A DNA stretch of 64,000 nt from Ligula intestinalis (GCA_036362985.1 JAYGXS010000003.1:63710154-63774153), one strand, 5' to 3'. Positions 22,300 to 35,504 are shown, counted from the stretch's first letter. Notes: generated by a model not told the origin, from the sequence alone. Made by a program: numbers and translations.

Positions 22300-24699
22300 C
22301 TAGGAGCCTTCGCCTAGAAAGACAAAAAGCGGAGGTTTAACAAGAACAAAACATTTTTCTTTCGAAGAATTGGCCTTCTTTTATACGCTGACCAATAAGA
22401 TCAGCACCATAACCCTAATAAATGAAACGGAAACCAACTATACTAGAAAAGTGACTTGCAGAACGGAAATAGACACCCTCCCGGGCTACTTTTTGAAATT
22501 ATATATCCAAATGATCTTGTAATTCGATGCAAAAAGTAGTACAATTCCAAATGTATAGTAATCAGGCACCACCAATGATCAGAGTGAGTTGGGAGAATGA
22601 CAACTGATAAATAAATATAGCATTGGTAGTGCTCAAGTGGATGGCCACATTGCATACCATAGTTTTGGACACTAAGGGTGGTGTGACATTCAGCACTTCA
22701 ATGTCATATTAGTGCTAGTAATACGACTAAGTCGACGCATGCGTCCTTGTTCCCGTTTAGTCATTCATCGATTCCCCTTGCCCGTTTTTGCATATAAACC
22801 CCAGCCACGCGTTTGTGTTACTCGCACGACTGTTCTTCTAATCACCTCAAATTTATGTTTATCCTCTTTTTGGTTTTCATCCCCCATTTTAATTATCGTG
22901 CGCTATTAACCTTGTTGTTTATTAGTATAGAATCACAAAGAATATCTTAGCTATTCCGACTATCTGTTGGCCTCGGTGCGTCTATTTTGGTGAAGAAACG
23001 AGCACTGGATCAGGAAAATCTACACAACATTAACAGGAGGTGGTTATTACTTGGACAAAGACAGCATGGAATCTTCGGCAGATAACCCGCTGCCCTTTCC
23101 CGTAACCGAACAGGATACAGGGGTGCCGCCTAACGACTAGGAGATGGTACCTACTGTTCAACATGATAAATACCCTGGAAATGAAGTTCGAATCGGACTG
23201 AATGGTTCCTAATCAACAAAGGCCGGTGAACTGCTACGAAGAATATACTCGGTTGAGTCAGCCGGTTTTATGCATGTCGATCTCTATGGGACGTATACAG
23301 TTATCAAATACAAGTAGGCGACTAATCACGACACCTGACACAGACGGGTCTTTTCGTCAGGTAAACTTTCCATTTATAATAGTACACTGAGAAATAAGTC
23401 TCGAAAATATAGAGAATGAAGTTGCCTCTCCAAAGAAACTGAAATATATCACGTAGTGAATGCGAATGACTTTATCGTAGACTGCGGCTACCGATTGTTG
23501 CGTGACGACAATCTCTGAACTGCGAGCGATATGATCCGCGGTAATAGATAGCCTTCCAAAGTAAGGTTCTGTACATCCTATTTGGGATTCGGTCTCTTCT
23601 ACACCATCAGTCTTCAACGAAGATAGAAAATCTGGAAATGGCGTTTCTTCTGAACCGATTGAATAGAAATAGAGCTATACACTGCACTGTGGCTAATATG
23701 TACTCGGCGGTATGAAGTCTTCACATAGTGTACTAACGGGTGTTAATGGTAAAAGCCGAGGATTTGGATAGTTTGCGACTCTTCTATGGGATGTAGGTTA
23801 AGATTGTGAAGTAAACAGGCTCAAATGTCTGACAAGCAGACAGAAGCCGATCGGAAAAGCATTAAATGAATGGTGAAAGGGCTGTTAAGTTCGTAACGCT
23901 GAACGACTTAGTCCTTAGAAATACCTGCTTCCCGCAACCCGGGTGACACTAACTCACCCAGCGCTCATGTGATAGTTGCAGACAACACTCAATTGATTAC
24001 GTATGTCCGATAACGCCTGATCACCTCATTGTTTCAATGGTTCTATGAGGGTTCAGCCAGGGCTTCCATTGCTTTTTGGCAGAGACATTAACTATGAGAA
24101 GGCACAAATTTTGACCGACTCAAGCAATATGTCATTGCCCCCGGCTTCTGTTTAGCTATCTGCAACAGCTTTTCCACACAAAAGCAGACAGTCATCCTAA
24201 TAAAGCCATCTTCAGCTTAAACTACATAGTTCCGACTGCAAAAAAATCTGCAGAGTATCTGTCAGGAGCGACTAAATCAAAACGGGCGTTTTGTAGACCT
24301 GATTGTGTAACAATTGTCGTGGGTAAGAATCCCACTGAGGCCATGGCTGTTTTGCACAAATGGATCCAAGGAAATGGAGTTCTGACAAAATGACTCGATT
24401 GACTGATGGTATCGGGAATGAGTTCCGCAAGATGCATAATACAATCTCTACGAACATGGAAGTAAACCTGCCCAACATTTCGAATCTGTTTCAGCCAGGA
24501 GAAAACCATGATGAAGCACATAATTTTCCCACTCCAACGTTTAGTAATAGCCAAACGGTGGTAATAGCAGCGGTTAGCTCTCTGAGTAAAATATATTTTA
24601 TTCACAATGGTAGATAGGCACCCGCCGACTCGTCCCGTAGTACCTTCGAATTCTCTCGAGAACCCCGTCAGCAGCTACACAGTGGCTCATGATTTAGGC

Positions 24700-24790
24700 T
24701 GAATGACAATGCAGACAAAGAATAGGAAAACTGCAGCGGCCATTTCTGGCTTTTGAGCCGCCATCAGCCAGTCACATCTAACTCCAAGTG
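24700..24790 (-). repeat. SINE tail fragment
   Basis: On the minus strand it carries GGCTGATGGCGGCTCAAAAG, then CCAGAAATGGCC, similar to the body of the SINE at 20542-20730. Confidence 0.5.
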
Positions 24791-25527
24791 GTACAGCACG
24801 AAAGCAGGGTAACATCGACTCCTAAGCTAAAATCCTGTTTTAAAACGTCGCAGATTAGAGTATAGATAGGGTAGCAGTCAACCATCTGCAGAGGCGATTT
24901 CTTATGTGGTAAAATATCTGAAGGACAACATGGCGGTTGGTGAGAGTGACGTCCAATAAAAATCAACAAGGAAATGCTCGAAATTCTCAAGTCTTGTGGA
25001 CCACCAACTAGAAGAGCCAGACTCCTTCACGCTGCTCCACATTGATAGTGGATCTTCTGCGCACAGATTGGTCTCGTGGGAAGTCTCAAAACTCCGTGAA
25101 ATCAACAAGGTAGCTCTGTCTGAAAACGCCCTGGTCGTTACCTATTAGCGCAGCGGCCACGACGATAACCACCACCGGGGAACACACACCAGAAACCCAT
25201 CAGCCCATTACCGCATTCACCATCAATACCACAAACCCCACCAATGGGGAAAAAATTGCTGAGTCGCCACGTAATACAACCGCCATCACCATGGGAACCA
25301 AAGCAGACGCGTCTTCGATCGCGTTCCCACCCGCCCTCACGGCGGCCAAGGTCTGCTACACCAAACCTCCCTACGGCGGATCTATCTCCCCTCCTCTACA
25401 TCTCTGTTTTTGATGACGGAGCAGTCCGTCCCGACCACGCTGTTCAGACTTCCCTCCTCCACACCGCCGGGATTGAGGCCCAGCCAGTGGGGCTCATGAT
25501 CCAACGAGGGCTAATAGCCAGTCAGCC

Positions 25528-25573
25528 AACCGCCGTCACCATCACCCATCGGTTCTTGATGGTGATGGCGGTT
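25528..25573. repeat. Inverted repeat, 17-bp arms
   Basis: AACCGCCGTCACCATCA at 25528-25544 pairs with 25557-25573 with one mismatch and a 12-nt loop. A related CCGCCATCACCAT block occurs at 25280. The role is unknown. Confidence 0.7.
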
Positions 25574-26272
25574 ATATTGCGTGGCAAAAGGATGCATTCT
25601 AGTGGACCAGCAAATGGATAGCCAGTCAGAGGATTAAAGACAAATACCATCTTCCCCTCCGAAGTAATTTTAACGAGTATTTAATTCCCCAGTAAGGAAA
25701 GTAGAGAAGAGAAGATAAAGGCAAGACTGTTTGTAGATGAACAAGTTGACACAATTAAAAACGGCGCCACGCCTCAACCGACTGTTGTGGTACGAACTCT
25801 TTAACAACTGCGGTTGAAGATGTGACTACAAGAGGCAAAACTGAGGATTTTCAGTTCACATGGAGCTTAGTAGCATGTGGAACCGCTGCTAGTAAGCTTT
25901 TAGAAAGCTTGCGGTGGACATTTCAGTAGATCTGAAAATATTTATCGAGAAGTGTTAGCTTCAATGTTTCACAAGTGTGCACCTGGGCTTCAGAGCGCAG
26001 ATATACAGCGTCCTAAACGGGAACTTAATAAGTTTTGGAAAAAAAATCAAATAAGCAATGCCGAAAGGCACTTATTTCTTAAAGGTAAGGGTGAATATTG
26101 GCCTCACAAAGGTAGACATGCAAACCCTATTAAGAAGAGTCTACTGCCAGTAGGTATTTCTTGTGATCCATCGAAACTAGGTGATGTTCTGTCGTACTTA
26201 TAGATATTAGCTGGCTATATATGTATGTTTACAGCCGGTGAAGTGAAGGCACAAAAGTGAGAACAAAAATGC

Positions 26273-26330
26273 GAAGAGTATTTGGCGAGCATACGTATAC
26301 TCGTATACGTATGCTCGCCAAATACTCTTC
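26273..26330. repeat. Perfect palindrome built from PLE-1 terminal repeat
   Basis: Arms 26273-26300 and 26303-26330 are exact reverse complements (28 bp) with a 2-bp spacer. Each arm reads ACGTATGCTCGCCAAATACT outward, the hammerhead cleavage-site half of the PLE-1 tail. PLE-1-like tail sequence continues rightward to about 26370. Confidence 0.88.
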
Positions 26331-26868
26331 GGATTTCTGTGATGGAAATTTTCGCAACCTTAGAACAAAAATGGTTCAGAGCTTGGGCGTCGTTTAGGAG
26401 GCGCCTGGACGAGCATTCATTATATGGGTGGAAAAGTTACGAGTATGACTAGTGTGAAAGCTACGTGCTTTGTGGAAAAATGGTACCAGCCTTAAGGAAG
26501 ATTGTGTACCTGGATCGGCATAAGAAACCAAGGCAGTATTTCGACTTAATGCTCGGCAGGGGATAGAGACATAGAGTTGGCATATTTCAATTTCCGTCTA
26601 ATAATTTAGGTTTCATTTCATGGTTTAGGCTGTATCCCAGGCAAGTAAATTAATTAGTAGCACCTACTGATTTAATAGCGCAGTTAGTCATTGCAGAATA
26701 AATGTGGATGGCCGCACTACTGCGGATATCAGGCATCAATAGTAGTCTGCCTCCGAATTCACGCACTCAGGAGGTATCTTTCAGTACGAACGATAGAAGC
26801 CGTCGGGGTCCGAGATGCTACTTCTGTAGGTGGTTTAGTAGATTTAGAGAGCTTGATACAGTAGTCGC

Positions 26869-27271
26869 CAGCTATAAAGCCCACCTCTGGCCCAGACCAA
26901 ATTGGGCTCAATAAGCGGCGGGCGCATTAAGCGGAGAGTCCTAGTTCTTGATTAGCAAACGTAGGATAGGCACTATACACTACATACGTACTGTATTATA
27001 TGTAGAGCTTGGTTATGTACAAGAAAAGAATGCTGTTTGTCTTTATTTTACGTAATTACAAAAGCAAAAAAAATTATTTGCGACACGTAACCAGTTGCGT
27101 ACGCAGAGGGATGAGAATTTCACTCAATCTTGTTGGTAAACTGGGCTTTGTAGCCGGCGACTGGGATTATTAGCCGGCGGATTTTGCCATGTAAAATTTC
27201 GTCCCAAGCTGACTTGGGCTTAATACGCGGCTGGGCTTATTAGCCGTGGGCTTAATAACCGGCGACTACTG
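26869..27271. mobile_element. pogo/Tigger-like MITE
   Basis: The 403-bp element begins CAGTAGTCGCC (26869-26879) and ends GGCGACTACTG (27261-27271). It is flanked on both sides by TA (26867-26868 and 27272-27273). The terminal inverted repeats extend to about 28 bp with three mismatches, continuing with AAGCCCAC. There is no transposase inside. The TA target site and CAG termini are characteristic of the pogo/Tigger branch of Tc1/mariner. Confidence 0.82.
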
Positions 27272-28022
27272 TACTCCTATTTTCCGAAAAATCGCCTAAT
27301 TATTTGATTTCATTAGGCTTTTGTCGTCTGACAATCATTGCAAAGTGAATGAAAAACCATCGGCATCCTCCTATTCATTTATCTACTGCCAAACTTAGGA
27401 CTAACTAGCTCCCCCAAGAGTACTTGTGCGTCCGAGCGCAGGTATGGTAAGAACGGCCTTATAGTCGTTCGAAGGTTGTTCATATGTAGACGCAGACATT
27501 ATGGGCGTACTGTACACTTTAATTCGGTTTACAAATTGTTTGAAACAACACAACTTGTGTGACACAACACAAACTTTACGCAAAAGAATAGTACATTAAT
27601 ACGGGACACCAATTATACTGCCACAATAAAAACGTTTCAAAAAATCAAATGCACCGCCTTTTTAATTAAGACGCTAATATCGTTACATTTTGCCGCACTA
27701 AAGGCTATATTGTACGTATAGGACACATCCTGAATAGGGGGCGCATTTTGCAGGGCAAAACCAATACTTACAAATAAAGTAAATATACGGGCGAATAAGA
27801 TGAAAATACGCTGACAATCAGACAAGAATATCTGTTAACCTTTGCTTTCGAGAGATCATATATAAACAAACCACGGGTTTCAATGGAATTGCAATTTACA
27901 CAATGGTGGATCGCGCCTATATTAACTAACGGCTATTAACTGTTCCCCTCTCTCCCTTGTTTTTAAGTTTCCTTCAATTTATTGAGAGTAAATAGGCCTT
28001 ATTCCTCGTCCTGCCAGCACAT

Positions 28023-28056
28023 GGTCAACGGGGCGACATATGTCGCCCCGTTGACC
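28023..28056. repeat. Perfect 34-bp palindrome
   Basis: GGTCAACGGGGCGACAT (28023-28039) is followed directly by its exact reverse complement (28040-28056). It is GC-rich within AT-rich surroundings. Smaller palindromes (GCATATGC, CATGATCATG) follow at once. Confidence 0.9.
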
Positions 28057-28239
28057 GCATATGCGGCCATGATCATGTATGTTTAAAAGTAATATTCGGA
28101 ACGTCTTTAAATCGTTTAAATGGCCTAGTTTACTTAAAAAATATACTGTTTTCTATGTAAATAGCTAACGATTCATCTAGAGAATTTCATGAAGCCTAAT
28201 AAATTAACCATATTGATTCAACAAATTGGATGAACTCAA

Positions 28240-30990
28240 ACTCGCCGTGGACCGTGTGCAATCTGACCTGATAGCGCTAACTTAAACATGAGCAGATAGC
28301 AGATGCAGAAGTCTGGCTGGAAGGATTTCAGCTTATCCGCATGGACAGAAACAGACCTAGGGGTGGGGGAATTGCGATGTTCATACGAGATTGTATCGAC
28401 TACGTCCCAGATATTTCGTCATCACGCAGGAACAATTCCTGCGAAATAATGAGTTGTTAACTGAGAGTACCAAACCAACCTGACCTCCATATTGCTCTGG
28501 TATACTACCACCAGGATAAAGGACGGAAGCCGATAATGAACTTATCTTTGAGGTAAGAGAGATCTGCCGTAGCAAAAATGTCCTACTACTTGGAAATTTT
28601 AAATATCCAGACATTGATTGGGAATTAATGCACAGCTCGAGATCAGAGAAATCATTTGAAAAGAAACTACTTCATTTAGTAAATGATGAATTTCGTACCT
28701 AGCATGTCACAATGGACACGCGGTTCCGTAGTGGCCAATAGTTTAGTTGTTTGGATCTCGTCATTAGTAGAGGTGAAAAGTGTATCCTTGGATTGAATAC
28801 TCATACCCCTTTTGGCCAAAGTAATCACTGTGTTCTTGTCTGGGAGAACAGCCATTTCTCGGTACCCGTCGCTCGTGCAATAAGCGAGAGGAATGTATGG
28901 AAAGGAGATTGTACTTGAATGAAAGGACAACATTACGTGACTAACTGGAGCCCTGCATACGTACCCGACCCAAACGATGCCTGGTGCTTCTTTAGGAACT
29001 TATCTCAGCAACTTGTAGAGGACTTTTACCCGCTTAAAAAAAGCTTGCGCTTCTCCTGGCCGGAATGGGAGACACCGATTATAGAAAGGAATCTCAAGAA
29101 GATAAGAAACCAATGAATAACATATACCCGATATCAACAACCCGAACACTTCTCAGAATTTAAAAAACAGCTTGATATATGTAGAAGGCTACTACGAAAA
29201 GAACAAATGGCCTTTGAGACAGAACTGGTCAAGGGAATAACTTACAACTCTGGCAGATTCTTTACTTACGTGAATAAGACAAAACGCAATTGAAATCCGA
29301 TTCCTTTTGTGAAAGATTACCAGGGAAACAAGTTTACGGATAACTCAGATAAGGCCAACCTCTTTTTCAATTTCGTTTGGTCTGTGTGCCGAGGAGCCGC
29401 CTTTTAACGAGAATGTACAGCGATATATGGTCCCAGTGGCGCATAAAATTAGCACGGTACCGTTCGCAACAGACACAGTAAGAAAAGCCCTGAGACAACT
29501 ACGGCTCACTAAATCGCCTGGTCCGGATGGATTATCAGCCAAACTTCTGAGTCAGTTCGCAGAACAACTGGCATCCCCACTTTCCAAGATCTTTGAGAGT
29601 TCGACGGAAAGGGGCTCTGCCTACTGACTGGAAGCTGGCCAACATAACCCCTATTTATAAAGGAGAAGAGAGAGAGAGAGAAGAGAGACTAGTTAGCCTC
29701 ACAAGCATTTATTGCAAACGTATGGAGAAACTAATGAAAACGGAACTAATTAGACATATTGAGGAGAACAACTTGCTAAGCGCAGCGCAAAATGGATTCC
29801 GAAGTGGCTGCTCTTGTCTAACAAACCTGCTGACATCCATGTAAAGCTGGACGAAATTTTGAAATGGGTTCGTCGGTCAATGCAATCCACATTGGCTTCA
29901 GCAATGCATTCGACAAGGTTTCACACAGACGACTAATATAAAAGCTGCATTGAATGGGGGTGACTGGAAATCTACTAAAATGGGTAGCCAACTTTCAAAC
30001 AAGCAGGCGTCAGCGTGTTTGTATTGGATGCACCAAAACAGAATGGAAAACCGTTTCCGGTGGGGTTCCGCAGGGAAGCTTTCTGGGTCCCATTCTAATT
30101 TCGGTATATGTAAACGACCGCCTTGACTGCCTCGCCTATAAGAAAGTCATGTTTCTAGACGATCTAAAGATTTGGAAGTCAATTGAAAGTTCAGAGGATG
30201 GACAGACTTTACAAAATGACTTGGATCGCTTGTAAAAGTGGTGTTAAAAGTGGCTACTGCAGCTCAACTTCAACAAATGCCAAGTAATAGGGTCAAGTCG
30301 CAAAAAGGTCATACCATTCGAGTATGATTACTCGATCAGAGGTCACCAACTCTTGCAAGTGAACGAACGACGAGATCTAGGTGTATGCATGACTAACCAA
30401 AAACCGTCAAACCACTGTGCTAAAACCGCAAAGAAGGCTACGGACATCCTAGGAGCGATCAGAAGGTCCTTCCTCTATTTGAATGAGGATCCTTTCGGGT
30501 GAGTCTTCGGAACATTTGTTCAGCTGATGTTAGAGTACTGCGTCCAGGCGTGGTGATCGTGGATGAAGAAAGATTACGCAGTGTTTGCGAAAGTCCAAAG
30601 TAGGGTGACCAAGCTAGTCAGCAGCTTAGGATGTCTCCCCTATGAAGGTCGTCTAGATAGGCTCAATTATTTTCCTCTCTATTAAAGGCAATACAGAGGA
30701 GATATGATAATGGTGTCTAAACTAATCAGGGGAGTAGCTTGTGCTCTTCAGATGGCTGACTTCTTTGAATAAGCACAAATGATAGATCTACGCATTCATC
30801 CGTACAAATTGGAGAAACACAATGCCAAACTAGAAGTGCGGGTGAAATTCTTCTCCCACCGGGTCACTGAAGACGGAAATAAACTCCCTTTCTCATTTGC
30901 TCTTGCTGAAGGCGTCGACGCATTTAAAATAAGGCTGACCTTGCTTTACTTTCCGGTCATGTATTTGGTAGAGAACAACGACTTATAGAA
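28240..30990 (+). pseudogene. CR1-like non-LTR retrotransposon, decayed
   Basis: Fragments in several frames follow the order of a CR1-clade ORF2. Endonuclease (about 28320-28900): DRNRPRGGGIAMFIRD. Reverse transcriptase (29427-30235): LTKSPGPDGLSAKLL, WKLANITPIYKGE, NGFRSGCSCLTNLL, GVPQGSFLGPILISVYVND and FLDDLKIW at the catalytic motif, where family members have [YF]xDD. Then LNFNKCQVI, a frame-shifted thumb, and the C-terminal tail (30779-30988) with VKFFSHRV and DAFKIRL. Stops and frameshifts break every domain, so it is not autonomous. A GA run at 29669 sits inside the RT region. Confidence 0.9.
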
Positions 30991-31359
30991 TGTATATATG
31001 GCTTTGAAACACGCATCATCTGACAGCACCTACCTGTAAATACGGTTATCAAAGGCTCTGCCTATCTATCTTATGTATATTGAATTAGCTCTTTAAACCT
31101 ATCAAGATTCAGCTCTTCAATTTGATGTTCCTCCTGGTGCGGGAAACCAGTACTACGACGAACGGCACCAGTGAATACAGAGAAATAGATAGACCTCTTT
31201 GCAATGCCGCAATGCTTTTCCACTGCATGGTTATCAAGGCAAGTTACCCGTTAATCTAATTGATGGCTACTTGGCACGTCCATAGATGACAGATAGTGGC
31301 TTTGCCTTCCGTGAAGGTTGGCTGCAATATGAGCAGGCTCTCGAGCCTGGCGAATAAGC

Positions 31360-33285
31360 AGTCAGGGACACAGCAGTGAAAGTGTTACCAGGATGCCGTG
31401 GGTTGTAGTCTGCCGCAAATCCCAATGATGGCACCGTGACATGACGAGCGTGAACCGCCCTAAAATAGGTTTGCTTGCCACCACTACCTTGTGGTTAGAT
31501 ACTTGAGCCAAATGGCTGAAGGAAGCAACCTCTAACAAAGAATCATAGGGGCTGTTGGGGACCCGCCTGTATTCAGCATCCTGAGAAACCTCATGAACGT
31601 CTTCACTTACGCTACTATGACCCACGCTATGGCGTCCGTTGGAACCAATGCGCTCTGCAAACCTTTTCCAGTGGTGCGGGCGAATAATATGCAAGTTGGA
31701 CAACTCATCCGAAAACAGACTCTTGTTGTTGGATACTGAATTTGCGTACATTTCTAGAACCTGGTACTCAAGGTCTGGTAGCGCACAATATCCATGAATA
31801 TCACTTGGGTGCCATTCGCCATCTGTGAATGGTTTCCGTCCCTTACTATTGCAAAAGCTCCAGCAAAGCTCGCGGAGTTATAGTCACCGTGCTGGGTCCA
31901 TACGCGAAGTTGCTTCTGGCTGGTTTGCATCCTGCTCATTGGCTCTTGGCATGCTTTCTTTCGGCTATCTCAAGCAGGGTATTTTGATGCAAACGTATCA
32001 CGGCGTGTGTTGAAGTGGCGTTTTGCATTCGACCATTTCATCGATGTATTCTTGTCATTGAAAATCGGACACACCACAATATCTGCTCTCTGCACAAAGG
32101 CGAATTCTTCGGCCCACTCGTCCTGAAATGTACGATACTGCTCATTTATTTTTCGTCTTGCCATACTTTTTGTTTCAGAGGTTAACTTTGGGCAAATAAG
32201 TGAGATTGTAGCATTCAAAGATATGCGATCCGTCTGATGAAAGAAAGCAGTTAGATGTTAGGATCTATGTGTTAGTCCACAAGGCTAGTGTTCGCGAATG
32301 GACTGTTTAATCCGACTGGGGGCATCAACACGAAGCACATTATGTTACAAAGCCGGCTGGCCTACACGCGTAAGATAGCTTTGTCTGCCAGCGTGACCTT
32401 AACAAAGCTGACGTCAAGTCTGCGGGCTGTCGTGCTTTAGTAGAGTTTCTGCTATTAAGTGAGCTTATCATCGCTGTTAGGACGCAGGAAAAAATGGAAG
32501 CAATTGTTGTTGGCAAACTGGAAAGGGATCAGCCAGGTCAAACCTAGGGGTGCCGAAACTCCAGAGATTGGTCGAGATTAAACTGATTCGAATACACGTC
32601 TCAGTTGTGGCGCTTCATTGAAGGTGGATGGCTGCAATACGTGCTCTCCCCACACATTGTTCACCAAGACCCGATGTCCCAAAGTCATGCGTTGCCAAAG
32701 CCAACTGTTTCAATGCTCACTTGCACTGACACCCCCGTCCCCTGACGCTTGACCTCGCAGCTGCGTCTGGGAAACCGGCAACTGCTGCGCGAGCGTTCCC
32801 TTTCCTTCGGTTTTCTGGCGGCCCCGAGACAGCCACTCAGACGACCGCCCGTTATTCAGTCACGCACACATACCCGAGCATACACGCGCATCCAAATACC
32901 TAAGGGCCATTTAAATACTCCACCCCTCGGCCCACGCGGCAAAGATCTCTCCAGGCAACATCCTCTCGGACAATTGCAGGCCACCAATAACAAAACAAGT
33001 GAACCTGTTCCGCAATCCTACTGAATCAGCTGTCACCACTGTCTCAAACTCTCCCAGGTCTGGCTGGGCAGAATCAACACTAGCCCCTGCTTTGCCAGTG
33101 GCCACTGCCACCTGGAACAGCAATTGGAAGTACTGATATAATAATAAGGTTTATTTGTAAAACACACATAAGACCCCTAAAGAGTAACCAAAATCATAAA
33201 ATCTGAAGTTTCTGAAAGAGCCATACGCGATCATCAAAAGAGCCATATATGGCTCGCGAGCCATGGGTTGCCGACCGCGGACCTA
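31360..33285 (-). pseudogene. hAT transposon remnant (GTF2IRD2/ZBED-type transposase)
   Basis: Minus-strand frame 31970-32218 encodes RTFQDEWAEEFAFVQRADIV and WSNAKRHFNTRRDTFASKYP, the degenerate BED-like N-terminus of GTF2IRD2-type hAT transposases. A second frame (31754-31939) continues with ASFAGAFAIVRDGNHSQM. Later parts are broken. The likely 5' terminal repeat lies at about 33225-33285 (minus: GGTCGGCAACCCATGGCTCG). Termini starting near GGTCGGCAACC with repeated GGCTC are typical of these hATs. The other end was not found. Confidence 0.65.
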
Positions 33286-34559
33286 GCCATATATCCTTAG
33301 TTCATCTTTCAGATGGATTCTCCTTTTGACAACAGAAGTCATCTATTATTTTCCCCAGTCATCAATTGAGGACCCCGTTCGTATATAGAAAATTAACGAG
33401 GGGCTCATAAAACTCAGACTCTAGCACAATAAAAAAAACCGAATATTTTTGAATGAACTTCTTCATTTCTGCCTAACTATTAAACTTTTGTCGTTTAATC
33501 AGCACGACTTTTATATCAGAAGAATCGTGTGACATTTCTCATTTAGCTCTCTTTGACCTTGTATTTCCGTACCCAGCAGTAATCAGTGATTGTGATCTTC
33601 TCTGCCGTTATTCAAGCCTTTGACAAGGGATCAAACCAACGTCCTTTATTAGCAGAAGGACCTCACAGTATCAAACATCTCTTCATTGACTTCATTGGTT
33701 CGTGTTTAGCTAACTGTATTCAAATGAACAAAGTAGGTAATAGCTACTAGGCACCTTATCTGAGTACTAGTAGCGTGTTTCTGGGCACTCTCATGTGTCC
33801 TACACCCTTCATTATTTGCACAAGCGAACTTTCAATACGACCCCAAAATTTGCAAACCACCATTTAGTTTAATGACCTTAAGTTCATTTTCGGCAGTCAA
33901 CGTTCAACGCTTCTGTGTCGAGGCATTTTGTCTTCGGTAGCCAAGCCTTTGCGTACTCATATGTGACAAACTCTCCACAGTTTGTCAGTTGCTGCAAGAG
34001 CACTTCGTTGTCCTATCCGTTCTACGATCCTCTTCGACACACTGCTTGAGGTGCACATTATCTCAGTTCAGTCGATGCGCGCCATTTCATTGGAATAAAG
34101 GCAGACGATGAAGGAGATACCTTGCAGTCAAGGCTTCCCAACAGCGGGTGCACACACCCACGACTAGCGTTAAGATACAACTGCAAGCTAGCGCGTGATT
34201 AAGCCATTTTTAAAGCCCTTTTTACAGTAAAAGCCATTCCAACCTACTCTGTCATCCCTAACTTCTGATTTGGAAAACTTTCGTTTTGTTGATGTAACGA
34301 CCTTGAAATATTTATTCAGTCCACAAGGACATGGTTGCCACTTGAGGTGATAAATCGAAACTGATCTGGTAACGCTGCTGAACTAGTGTGAGACTAGGCA
34401 TTTGAAAATATTTTCATTTAAGTGTGATCCCATGACTTTTTCGGCCCAGCAAAGCTTCCTAGATCTCATGCAGGTTGGAAATCTGTAATGGCTGGATAAT
34501 TATATTATTTTGTACCGCATACGTTTTCCTTATGCAAATAAAGTTTGAACGTTTAAAAG
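33286..34559. other. Intergenic, no recognised feature
   Basis: AT-rich sequence without recognised genes or repeats. Confidence 0.7.
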
Positions 34560-35500
34560 GTGTGAAAGAAAAAAAGAGGTGCTCACTAGGACAGCGCTTT
34601 TACTAGCCTGAGCTTTCGGCTTTGTTCAGGGGGCAATCGTCTGAGAAAAAGAGCGAAAAGGAAGTAGTGATATTTTTTGTAATCCAGCTACGAGGAAATG
34701 GTGGAGTAGAGGGAGGGGTTGTTTTCGTGATTGCTTGAGTTCACGCTCATGTCGTTTTCAGTATCGTCTTGGTGTGGGTCATTGGCAATATGAGGTACAG
34801 CATTGGCCCCATAGCGTGCGTCCTTGACGTGCCAGCGTGCCTTTCTGGACACGAGCTGGGCCGTGCTTATTTGTCGCAAGAACGTAGGGCAAACTCACAT
34901 GGCGGCATATCACCACACATGTTAATGGAGTTGGAGTCTTGAATCCAGACCTCCAGTGGTTCTCACCCCATCTTGTAACTAACTCGTGTCACTAAGCGCA
35001 TGCCCGTGAAGTCGATTTCACGTCCTTCTTCCAGAGTTTGGGTAGCAACCTGGGATGGTGCGTCGCCTTACCGCACAACCCGTTAGCGAGCTAAGTTGTC
35101 ACCCAGTCTACCCTGAATAAAGGCAAGAAAAGTCACGACGTCGCACTTGCAAGATGACGCCTGACTTCGCACCTACCTCCAGACAGTATTTTATCTGCAT
35201 GATCAGCGAATGCATGGAAGCCGTGGGCTGATGTGCAATACTCACGCCGAGCTTTGCCACGATACGATCAATTGCTCACGATAATTATTTTATGTACGGT
35301 AGAGGGTGCCAGAGTGCTGCTGGCTCTCCTCCCTATATTTCTCGTGGAGGTTTACGAAGGTAGCAGCTCACGAAGCTGTAAGGGTATTCATTCTTTGCCA
35401 GTTGGCCACGAAGATGACGTAGTTCTCGCACTCGTCCTTCAAGTTCATTGCGGTGCATTTTTAGTATCTGAAGGAGTGCTCTAACACAGCCGAGTTTTAC
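34560..35500 (-). mobile_element. PLE-3 copy, minus strand, decayed
   Basis: Minus-strand pieces: VRELRHLRGQLAKNEYPYSF (RT end), IVAKLGVSIAHQPTASMHSL (linker), a broken C..DF..LYSG.TG GIY-YIG start, and ARWHVKDARYGANAVPHI. The order is that of PLE C-termini. It ends with a hammerhead-like core at 34610-34629. Many stops and frameshifts. Confidence 0.75.
34610..34629 (-). ncRNA. Minimal hammerhead-like motif (PLE-3)
   Basis: CTGAACA, a very short helix II region, GAAA, GCTC, then AGG. Helix III would be self-complementary AGCU without a loop. One core position (G8) is changed. Confidence 0.4.
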
Positions 35501-35504
35501 ACTG

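Larger units (their letters stand above)
22300..26200. other. Intergenic DNA upstream of TIMELESS
   Basis: No gene recognised. It should contain the TIMELESS 5'-UTR and promoter near 22300, but I see no clear TATA or initiator. A SINE tail lies at 24700-24790 (minus). A GC-richer segment at 25170-25620 has a 125-codon plus-strand frame without family motifs. Confidence 0.7.

Noticed and set aside
24222..24605. Minus-strand 127-codon frame as a gene
   Set aside because: No family motif and no neighbouring exon in phase.
25244..25621. Plus-strand 125-codon frame as a gene
   Set aside because: No recognisable domain, no splice context; it lies in a GC-richer patch with repeated CCGCCATCACC motifs that keeps frames open by chance.
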